From NCBI GenBank assembly GCA_027475525.1, contig JAMWFC010000022.1, positions 63,015 through 127,014 of the forward strand: a stretch of DNA of 64,000 nt, read 5' to 3'. A model generated the notes under the pieces. The model searched no databases. It was not told where the DNA came from and was given only the letters and a program-made list of their open reading frames with translations. Source of the stretch: Macrolepiota albuminosa. Taxonomy: Eukaryota; Basidiomycota; Agaricomycetes; Agaricales; Agaricaceae. The position numbers were made by a program, and so were the translations under genes. Of the stretch, positions 25,898 through 35,369 are shown in pieces; position 1 is the stretch's first letter; every line of letters begins with the position of its first letter.

Positions 25898-26138
25898 TCT
25901 AATAGACATGATAAGATCTAGACTAGATCAGTCAGAACTCAGATTGGAAGAGGATTTGATCTGAATCAGATCATTCAGTTGTCAGATAGATAAGATGGAG
26001 ATAGTCATCCATCTGATGAGATAATGTGGATCAGATGTGGAGATGGTGGGTGGTCAGATCAGGTTATATAACCTGATGATGGAGAATTTTATTGTATTTT
26101 TTTTTTTGCCAATGAACTTCTACATTTCTGTAGCTGCC

Positions 26139-29010
26139 ATGTCATACCCTTATCAGCATATGACCAGTAAGCTGCAGTCTCAGAATCCACAGGGTTCTGG
26201 AGGACAACAAACTCAACAGTCAGTGATAATGCTGAGTGTGGCATCGTATCCTATGGTATTCTAGTTTGGGCAGAACCCAGCCCAATTTGGACAATCTTCA
26301 CAGTTTTTTCCACACTTCTTTCAAATGCCATATTTTTCAGGACTAGCTGGCCCTGGACAGCAGATGGGGAGACAGGTGATGTGGAGTATGCCAATGCCAA
26401 TGCAGCAAGTGCAGACCCAGAGTGCAAGTACACTTTTTTTGGATAAGAAAGCACTAACTGTGCCACAGGTAGCACCCATGAATGTGGATGATGATGTGGG
26501 GTGTCAGCTGCAAAGACAAGGAAAAAGCAAGGTGGTACAACCTCAATGATAGCGAGATAGGATGCTACCTCCACAAGACTCATATAGAAGAGACTGGAGG
26601 CGATTGCCTCCAAGAAGTGCTTTAGGAAGTAGTAGGGTGTAGGCAAGATAAGCCAGCATCAAGATTGCAAAATCGAGGTCAACCTCAACCTCAAACACCA
26701 CCCCAATGAGCATCCCCATCTCCTCATCATGCACCATCTCCATGGCGCTTATCATACACAGAAAAAGGAAAAGGAAAGGAGATTGGGACACTTTTGGAGA
26801 TACTGGACCTTCAGGCAGAGGCTGTCTGGAGATGACTCATTTCTGCTGGACAGTGAGTGCCATCAGAATCAGTGTTTCTGACAGATTCTGTGGCTTAGAT
26901 AGTGATTACTGGCCTTTTGGATGAGATTGTTATGCTTCAGCAGCGTAACAACAACACCATTAAAACGTTCATGAATGCTATAAAGAAACGTCTGTTGTTA
27001 TCTAAGAAGCAATCTGAGGCAAAACATCTCAGAGCATGTAATGTAGTACAGGAGGCTTAGTCGCAGGAAGCAGTTGGGTCAGAGGTGCAACAGGCACCTA
27101 TGAGGCAAAAGAAAGCTGGGAAACTCATGCCAACACCATCCAAGCTGCATAACAAGCTCTTAGAGGTTGACGCCAGTTTACAAGGATTGTCCTTGTCAAC
27201 ACATGTGTCTTCCCTGCAGTTGGAGACCACAAAGCGGCAGGACAAAGTGTTTCTGTCAGCTGTTGAGTTTGGAGCAGATGTGCCACAAGGAGCAGACAGA
27301 GTGGTGATGCAGTTTGCGGCAGTGGTGTAGTTTGAAGCACCACTAAATATATATGCATCTGCAGTCCCAAAAGAGGATCCAAGAACAGATGACAAAGTGG
27401 AGGGATGGCTCCCAACATTAGCTGCACTTGGTCTGAATGGACCAAGCAATGAAAGTGATTATAGAGAGTCATCCAATAAGACTTCCTTGGAAGGAGAGAT
27501 CTCTGCTAAACGCCAAGTGCGTTTAGAAAAGAAACATAAAAGAGAAGCTTGGAGAAAGCATGAGGCCGCCCGACAGACTAAAGTCGATAAAGACTGGGAG
27601 GAGCAGGCCACAGGCCATATTCTGGATGGCCTGGGTGTGTTCATCAATAAAACAACTATCAAGTGGTTCAATTGGTTCTACAGCGAGGCACTAGACTATC
27701 ATTTCTATTACTCCTAGCTCATAAACATAGTATTTGTGAGCAATGAGGCCTTAGCCACAAAGATGTTTGAGGAGGAAAAGAGAGAGAGGTATTTTCATAT
27801 CTCAAAAGAGATTGACCGTGTGGTGCTAAGGGGATTCTCTATGAATCCTTAGCAGTTGCAAAAGCTCTATGAGCTTTCCCAGAACAAGTTCAAGTCAGTG
27901 TTGTTGTGCACTGAAGCTTACTACCTGCTACGTGAGTTTCAGCACATCAGTATCAACTACTACACCTCCCTGCAGGATAGAACAATGACTCTGGTGTGTA
28001 CACCAGAGTACAAGCATATTTTGTCTCCCCTGGACCTTTCATCCTATCACATGAATATAGTGGTCATGCTGACTCCAGAATGATATTTGCAATGGAAGGA
28101 CCAAGCAGGAAGACCATTTTTTACGTTGACCAGGTTTGATTCCAAAGGTGTACGTTTCACCTTTGACCTTAACAAGCTGGTGCAGAATGTGCTTTACTTC
28201 TGCTAACTAGGCATGATGAATTCAGTATATAGTATTGGAGTAGATTGTGCTTATTGCATCTACTGGCCTACACTGCTGAGGCATGCCCTTACTTGGGGAC
28301 TGTCCCCTGCAGGAAAAGCCCAGGGACAATTTTCAAAGCTGCTAGCCTTGATCTTTGCTCATCCCAGATTGTATCGAGAGGCCATCACCAATTACAATGC
28401 GGCAAACCTCCAGTACACTGTTCATACTGATGAGCTGGACTGACATCCAGCTCTGGGCTCCACACTTTGATGTGGCCATGACCATCAACATTATCAATGC
28501 CAATGTGCTGTGCACTATGCTAGCCAACGGCATTCCCATCGAGTAGGTAGACCATGCCTATATCTTCAGTGTGGTCTACCTCAAGAACCACTTTCTCACA
28601 GCGAATGTGTCAATTGACTACTTCTGCGAGGTTGACAATGAACAACATCATCAACTAGACCGTTATGGAGAGCCACCTGCCATCTAGCACTGGGACGACT
28701 GGCAGTTGTCCATCAAGGATGACATGATTTGTCTCCACACACTGCTAGCCCGCAAATATGCTCAAGGTCATGAGTACCTTGAGAGCAGATTATACTATCC
28801 TATGGGGATGAATCTCAACAATCGAGACTTATGGCAATACCAATCTCAACACAGGCCATATCTCCCATCTCCATCTCATTCAGCTATTCCAGTTCAGGCT
28901 CCTTCAGTCTCAACGTTATCAGGCCCTGTTGCCTCATCATCGTCAGTTAATGTCAACACTGAGATAAGAAATGATCTGGCCAGCAAGTTGGCATGTTCAC
29001 CGTCTGTATA
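26139..29010 (+). pseudogene. D ORF3 (degenerate third ORF)
   Basis: ATG at 26139 (MSYPYQHMTSK) starts about 240 bp after the pol stop. The N-terminus is Gln/Pro-rich, as in C. Recognisable shared blocks are SDYRESSNKTS (27.45 kb), VDHAYIFSVVYLKNHF (near 28.55 kb) and YGEPPAI followed by HWDDWQL (near 28.67 kb). Several stops (for example near 27716, 28081 and 28441) and frame changes break it. The position and shared blocks make it the orthologue of ORF3 in A and C. Confidence 0.7.
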
Positions 29011-29173
29011 AAATGTTATCAGTTAATATCGACATTGTATCTTTTGACAAATGAAAATAGACACCTTTGAGCCATAGAGGACATGAGTGTCTCCATATTT
29101 GACTACATATTGCTGGCCATTTTTGATTATTCCTCTGTATATAGAGACTGCTTACCAGTCTCAAAGAAGGGCA

Positions 29174-29366
29174 TGTAACATAGTGTATTGTTAGCATAAT
29201 TAATATATAAATATATTAATTAATTAATATTATTCTTTACATTACTGCCTGGCTGCCTTATATAAAGCAGCCAAATTTACTATCATATGTAATACTAGAA
29301 TTGACTATCAATCTGGTTCTGTTGTGTGACCATAAGGCTAAGCTATTCCATTGACAACATTTTATA
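29174..29366 (+). repeat. Right LTR of element D
   Basis: About 193 bp beginning TGTAACATAGTGTATTG. It aligns with 9579-9760, and its TG start is intact where the left copy reads TA. After it, A1 ORF3 resumes. Confidence 0.7.
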
Positions 29367-31437
29367 CCACCAGCATGTCTGCTGGCATCAATACCAACAT
29401 ATGCAGGTGTGGTGGTGGGACCACTATCTGTGCCTGGTCAAACCATATATGAAACTTGCACTACAAGCACAGGAATCAGCAGTGCCAGATGCATTCCTAT
29501 GCTGACTGGAAGCAGTGGGACAGCCAGTTCTTGCAACTGCATCCTTTTTGCAGGATGGTTTGGCTGTTGTTGTAGTTGAGGGGTTGCTCAACTAGATCAA
29601 GCTGATAAAGAGGCAGCATATATTAGCACTAGAGCAAATCAACCATGTGTCCAAGCGCAAAGTTTTAACTTTTGAGAAACCAACTGCTGAGGTCAAGAGG
29701 GCTAGATATCAGCCTGCTCAACTGGTTGAACCTCCACAGACAAGAATGCCACCGGCAGTATGACCAGTGCACTCTGGGCAGCCTGCTCAGCCCATTGCCT
29801 CATTATCACAATTGCTCACTGTGGCTCCTCAGGCCTGTCAGAGTTAGTAGCTGCAGTCAGTAAGCCTCTGGCTAAGCTGTCTCTGGTTTAGCAGGAAACC
29901 ATACTATCTTGGGCCTCACTTGGAGAATTCAAAACCATTACTATAGCACCAAGGATATCTATTCAGAGTATTTCTCATGCTGAGCCTGAAAGAAGAACTC
30001 TGGCACAAAATGCACCTGCACTTCTGGTGGCTCAGCCACCATCTTTGTCATCTGCCCTGGCCAAGCTGAGGTCATTCCATTAGCATCGTGGTCATAAACC
30101 ACCGCTTGACATATCCAAATTGAAGGTGATAGCCTTTCTGGCTGATATTCCTGAATGAGCTGGAGAAGCTCAAATATTATTCATATTACCCATATCCATG
30201 CCGGCACTGCTGGCATACTATCCTGTGGTCATCTTGATCTCAGACCTCTGCACACCAGAGCAGTATGATGGTCTGGTGGTGACCTCAAGAAACAAGCCCA
30301 TGCCTAAAAAAGGCAAAGCACTAGTTGTTTCCTTATCCAACAAGAGTGACTATAGAGAGTCAAGCTCAGAGCAGAAGGAGGAGGGTGAGGAAGGGAAATT
30401 GAAGTCAAGCTTAGAGCAGGAGAAGGAGGGTGAGGAAGGAAAATTAGTGGCAGACTGATTCCAATGAGTATTGCACAATACGTGCATTGCTAAAAAGAAG
30501 GTGAATCATGCCAAGGAGCTGAAGGCCCTTTAATATTGGGCTGAGGATGATTTCTTGAAGAGAATCCCTGACAGTTTGAAGGTGAAAGTGTGGGGCCCTC
30601 TTAATATCAAGCGAATGAATTTGCACTTCAGAGGAGCACTCAGCCACTGCATTTACTATTTGTATCTCACAAATACAGTGCTGATGGGAGCTGATACCAA
30701 CAGAGTGGCATCATATGAGTATGCCTCTGGCCAGCATGCTCACATCTTAGGCATAATTGTGTACAAGCATGCCCCTTATGGTCTTCCCTGCACTTTTTTA
30801 GAGCTAGACTGGCTCTACAAATATTATATGAATGTCCATGTCTCTGTTACTTATATGTTGATTACAGAGCTTTAAATGTTCACTCAGCAAATAGTTGAGA
30901 CTCTGCATGACAGCACCATGCAGCTCTTGATGATAGAGCTACAGTACCAGGATCCCATCAACCCAATGACAGATTCTGATGACCTCGGTCTCATAGAGCA
31001 ATAACAAGTTCTGGAGTGCTTTCTGCACACAACAGAAGATGGATCCACTGCATTGTATGTAATGCACACATAAGACCCAGCCACACTGTTTGACCTTGAC
31101 CAGCTTGTTCAATATGCACTGGTCTTGGTCGCCCAGAACTGGAAAACACATATCAGAGCATTGCAGTCAATCATGCATACCACATGCACTGGCAAACCCT
31201 CTTTGAGTTTGCATTGTATTGAGCTTTCTGTACAAATAAGGCAGCCAAACCCATAATTATTTAGTGTATAACTCTTATCATGGCCTACCCAGGACTCTAT
31301 TGTGAGACAATTGCCTCTTATAATACCCTGTTTCCCAAGCAATCCTTTGAGCTTCAATGTGGGCCTAAGCTCGAGATTCAACAAGTTTACATGCCAGATA
31401 AGCAGGCATGTAACTTCTCTGATGATAACATGTTACG
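29367..31437 (+). pseudogene. A1 ORF3, 3' part
   Basis: Continues 9294-9578 after removal of element D. ATATGCAGGTGTGGTGG matches the A2 codons for YAGAVTG. Further matches to A2 are TPEQYDGLVVTSRNKP (30255), SDYRESSSEQ (30345) and the block at 30555-30875 (GVKVWG/ SHCIYYLY / NTVLMGADTNRVASYEY). The A1 version contains an extra 48-bp-class repeat of an acidic EEGEEGKL motif (30372-30455). Alignment with A2 is lost near 31437, where an F-family LTR begins. Confidence 0.65.
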
Positions 31438-32560
31438 TTGATGATGCTCAAAAGTAGATCAGTAGCAGATATGGTTTATAGCTACTGACCTGTGTAATGA
31501 TGCGTTAGGTGTGCTAAGATTGAGGGAGTCCTGGGCAGTTCCCAGAGAACAAGTCAAAAAATGAATTAAACGGCAAGATTTGGTAAAGGTTGGTAATGAT
31601 AATCAGCAAGAGTGTTGATAATGCCCAAAAGTGGATCAGTAGCAGATATGGTTTACGGCTACTGACCTGTGTAATAATGCATTGGGTGCACTAAGATTGA
31701 GGGAGTCCCAGGCAGTTCTCAGAGAACAAATCAGAAAAATGAGTTGAACAGCAAAATTTGGTGAAAGTTGGTAATGATAGTCAGCAGGAATGTGCAGTAA
31801 GGAAAGTGCGCCAACGATGAAGTGCGCCTAAAAGGGGTAGGGAGATGAATATGAGTAAGTGCGGCAAGAGAACGTAGGAAGGAAACTGGAGGCTTAGTGA
31901 TGACTAAGCTGCATGATGCCTGCTGTAGGTGCGAGGCACATAGATTCTGTAAGCATAACTGTGGCAAGCAGGCTAAGAGTGTTCAGACAATTGGCGACTA
32001 TGAACTTAGTCAGCTCAAAAGAAATCTGAACCGTAGGATGAACTGAGGGGTGTAAAGTGGGGTACTCTGTTCTTCTGTCCCTTTAACTAATGACAACGGT
32101 AAATATTTATAGTAGAATGAGTTTGCTGTTGCTAAGCGACTAAGCGTCATCAAGGAGCGGCAAACTAGAAAGAGTGTAAGTAGTCACTGTGTATTAAACT
32201 AAATATTGAGAAGTTAATGAAAATACTGTCTGTCCAAGTAATGAGAAGGTGCTAAGCAGTGCCAGGTGCCAAGGTGAAATACCAGGCTGTCAGTCACAGT
32301 AAAATACCATCATTCCTACTCTTAAGCGCTGCTGCCGGCTAGCAATACTACATGCTGCCTGAGTGATGCTATCTGTCAATGCTTGCCGACAGTGTGATGT
32401 CAACTGTCACTTGTCATTCTGGCTGCTGTTGGTGCTATCACTGATTGGGTACGTTGGTTGCTGTGCATGGCCATCAGAAATGGCTTAAAATAAATAAAAG
32501 CACGTGCGCCAAGTTCAGGACAAGTGCAGCAAGGTTTCTGGAGCCGATGCTGAGCCTGCC
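31431..32560 (-). repeat. E1: old F-family LTR copy, left part, with internal duplication
   Basis: Aligns with E2 (34392-35369) and, more distantly, with the LTR of element F read in reverse. It contains a diverged direct duplication of about 177 bp (from 31444 and from 31621). It is cut at 32560 by element A2; the missing end is at 57275-57307. No ORF. Short AAGCG/TAAGCG motifs recur throughout, as in E2. Confidence 0.65.
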
Positions 32561-32734
32561 TGTAACCTGAGTTACGAGTTAGAACTATCTTGTGTGTATC
32601 ACACAAGCGCTAAATCAGACCGCAGTATCGGATTTGACTAGTACTTAGAGTGAAAACAAGATGTTGTCTTATGTAATACTCTATTAAATGATTATAGCGT
32701 TGTTGACGCTAATAACACGGATGACTCCGTTACA
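32561..32734 (-). repeat. 3' LTR of element A2
   Basis: 174 bp, TGTAACCTGAG to GACTCCGTTACA on the plus strand. The internal side carries TACCCCCCAATGAGACC, whose complement is a short polypurine tract (GGTCTCATTGGGGGG), the expected plus-strand primer site. Confidence 0.9.
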
Positions 32735-33268
32735 TACCCCCCAATGAGACCAAATACTCGGTCTTTAAGAAAGGGAGGTGGAGCGAGATAAAGGGTGCAC
32801 AATAGTACAAACAACAGATGAATAGCACGCGTATTGCGTTGCTGCAAGGCATTAGCATTTATGCGCAGTGTAGAGGTGTCTTCTGGACACAATAGGAAGC
32901 AGTCCTTATCAGATAAGAGCGCATGTTGCGCCAGCAGTAGGTAGAACATGTTTATATATAAACAAAAAAATAAAAAAAAAACAAAAGAGAGTGACCCCTC
33001 ATCTGGGTCCGCTGTTGATACGACGCTGTACCAGCAGTCAGGGACACACCATGCACCAGAAGTTAAAATAAACATTTAAATATGGGCTGAAAACTGTAAG
33101 CCTCCTGGTAGCAGTCTCAACAAATAACCATCTCCAAAAACATCCCAACAAATACACAGAAAAGTACAGAACAACAGGCAGGAACCAGTTCAAACTATCA
33201 GCTCAACAATAGTCTAACCACTGTAATGGGGAGGGGAAGCATGGAAGCTGGCAGAGTGGACGGAATAG

Positions 33269-33323
33269 GATGAAATTGGGAAATTATTATTCTCATTCAA
33301 GATTATAATTTCTCAATTTCATC
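33269..33323. repeat. Hairpin element, copy 1
   Basis: A 55-bp near-perfect inverted repeat: GATGAAATTG at the left pairs with CAATTTCATC at the right around an AATTATTATTCTCATTCA core. A related core recurs at 33747-33788. Confidence 0.55.
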
Positions 33324-33733
33324 ATCAAATCAGTCAATGTTCGATTTGACAACCACGAGGGGAAAAGGAAAGAAGTAGGGGATGCAGGGAGGCGCTAAAA
33401 GAGGAAAGAAGGATCTAGGAATGGGATCGGGCTAAATGGAGCTCAAGCAAATGGGGAAGTGGCAATCTGAAACATCCGGAAGAATGGTGGAACAAGAAGT
33501 TGAATGGTGGAACGGGTGGCACTAAAACAGGCCTCCCAAAAAAGGGAAATTGGACTATCAAATATGTTCTGGAAGTGGGAGAGTTTCCGACAAAGAGTCA
33601 TATGTAGATAGTGGTCTGTGCACCAGAAAAACAGTATAAATAGCCCAAGTTTAGTAGAGAATAGACAGGCAATTGATAGACAAAGGCTTGGTGATTCCCA
33701 GGGAGTGAATCGCTTAGGCCGGAGTTTGTTAAG

Positions 33734-33794
33734 AAACCTCGACTTGTGGGAATATTATTATTCTCATTCAATATTATAATTCCTCAAAACCTCG
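33734..33794. repeat. Hairpin element, copy 2
   Basis: The same core (ATTATTATTCTCATTCAATA) as the hairpin at 33.3 kb with weaker arms. AAACCTCG stands on both sides (33734-33741 and 33787-33794), which could be a target-site duplication. Confidence 0.45.
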
Positions 33795-34391
33795 GCATTT
33801 TGCAAGATTATTAAACGCAGTCAAGATAATAATTATCCCTTTCGTCATCAAAGTCAGTGTGAATTCAAGGTCATATTCTACACTAGCAAGCCCCAGAACT
33901 ATCAAGTAATACTTCTACCAAGTACTACACTGTATATACATGCGACTCTAGAGTGCGTATCAGCTGGAATGGTTTGAGTGAAATACTCAGAAGTACCTAC
34001 ACAACAAATTATGGGTCTAAGACCCGTCTGACGATGCCCCCGCACCTGTGCCCGTCTCAGTCACCATGGACTCCTCCTCCAGTGCGACGTTAATTGCGGG
34101 AGGGAGGCGCCAATTCTGTCCTCAGTGGGGTTATTGGCCCCTCGACTGCAGGCGTGTCTACCACTATAGACTCAGTTAGTGCAATGTTAATCGCTAAAGC
34201 TTTGGTGGTGAGCGTACCCTGCTCTGCCATGCGTGACAGGAGATTGACCTGGCCTGGGTCCATATTAGCTGTAGGCAGGTCATGCGCTGCCATGCGTTTT
34301 AGGAGGCGGACCTGGTTCAGGTCCATGCCAATGAGATAGTAGAGGCCATTGATGACGCCCAAGGTTTGGTCAGCAACAAATGTAACTATTG

Positions 34392-35369
34392 TGTTACCGT
34401 ACCAAGAGTGTGCGTTGGGCGCGCTAAAAGTGATGTGAGGAGTCCCGGGCAGGTCCCAGAGAACGCGTCTGTGAAAAAGGGTAAAAGTCGGTAACGGGGT
34501 CGGCAAGTGTCAAGCGCTAAGGTAAAGCGCCTAGGGAAGGAGCGGTAAGTGAACACGGCAAAGGTAAGCGGCAAGAGCACGATAAGCTTAGCAAAGTCTA
34601 AGCGTCGATAATGCCTGCCGTAGTTGCAAGGCGCGAGTATGTCGAGTGTTGGCGAGCGTCTGCAACTGCCGATGAGTTTTGACGTTGCCGACCGTAGTGT
34701 AAATGAGCTCTTGAGCGTAAGGGGGACTGAGGAACGGGGAGTAGTAAACTCTGGTCTATTGTTCTCTTTCGTATGTACAAGTCGGTAAGTACTTTATATA
34801 CTACAAGGAGTTCACCGTCGCCAGTGACCAACCATCGCCAAAGTGCGGTAAACTAGAAAATTTCATAGGGGTAGCTCCAACGGTTTCAGATTCCTACCGT
34901 CTTTTCAAGACCCTTGGCGCCACCAGGCGGCAGATCGCAGTGCTAAACCATCAATCCATCACCCTTCTGTCTGTCAGAATTTCAAGACCCTTGGCGCCAC
35001 CAGGCGGCAGATCGCAGTGCTAAACCATCAATCCATCACCCTTCTGTCTGTCAGAACACCTAAGCGACGTTAGGCGCCAAATCGAGACGCTAAGCGGTGT
35101 CAGACGCCAAGGTCAAACGCCAAGCTGTCCGTCAGTTTTTGATAGATCATCAGACTTCTCGCTAAGCGCTGTCGTCAGTGACTGATGCCATCTGTCAGTT
35201 GTCATTCTGTCTGCCGTCGGCGCTATCATTGATCGGATCTGCTTCTTGCCGTGCGTGGCCGTCAAATATTGCCCAAATTGGATAATTAGCGCGCGCTAAG
35301 GTATTTTGAGTTGGTGCTGCATTGCCGTTGCCTGCCGTTGATGCGCTGATCCTGTATGGGATCCTATCA
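34392..35369 (-). repeat. E2: solo F-family LTR in A2 ORF3
   Basis: Plus strand TGTTACCG to CCTATCA (minus strand TGATAGGATCC to GTAACA). Flanks CTATTG and CCATTG differ by one transition and may be the target-site duplication. The minus-strand start (TGATAGG ... AGCGCATCAA) matches the start of the element F LTR, and its late part (GGGACTCCTCA) matches 61831-61841. Length is 978 bp including a 77-bp duplication, 901 bp without it. Confidence 0.7.
34903..35056. repeat. 77-bp tandem duplication 1 (probable assembly artefact)
   Basis: Two adjacent identical 77-bp copies (34903-34979 and 34980-35056), starting TTTCAAGACCCTTGGCGCC. The period matches thirteen other unrelated duplications in the window. 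Confidence 0.85.

Larger units (their letters stand above)
9579..29366 (+). mobile_element. Element D: decayed Ty3/Gypsy, carries element C
   Basis: Two similar LTRs of about 182-193 bp bracket a plus-strand element inserted in A1 ORF3. The flanks TATCA (left) and TACCA (right) may be a decayed target-site duplication if the right LTR end is set at 29364. Inside are a gag fragment (9794-10401), element C, then protease-to-chromodomain (21501-25897) and an ORF3 (26139-29010). Roughly 1.5-2 kb of gag is absent between the two halves. It is AT-rich, with many stops. Confidence 0.8.
1003..31437 (+). mobile_element. Element A1: decayed Ty3/Gypsy chromovirus, interrupted by other elements
   Basis: This is the same family as A2: LTR, gag, protease, RT, RNase H, integrase and chromodomain align in order along the plus strand, followed by the family's third ORF. 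It is full of in-frame stops and small indels. A solo LTR (1608-2104) interrupts gag. Element D (9579-29366), which contains C, interrupts ORF3. The copy stops near 31437 at an F-family LTR, and no 3' LTR of A1 is visible in the window. CpG sites of A2 appear here mostly as TpG or CpA. Confidence 0.85.
32735..34021 (-). other. A2 3' region between ORF3 and LTR; no gene recognised
   Basis: About 1.3 kb, against only 45 bp at the same place in element C. It holds the polypurine-tract complement at 32736-32741, an open stretch at 33075-32692 that runs into the LTR (127 codons, hydrophobic, probably chance), and two related AT-rich hairpins near 33.3 and 33.76 kb. An unrecognised insertion is possible. 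Confidence 0.4.

Noticed and set aside
32692..33075. Hydrophobic 127-codon minus-strand frame running into the A2 3' LTR
   Set aside because: Low-complexity T-rich stretch creates the hydrophobic residues; no homologous frame in element C. Not taken as an envelope remnant.
34094..34339. Small plus-strand frames over A2 ORF3 and over element C
   Set aside because: They mirror the minus-strand coding frame and carry no domain.
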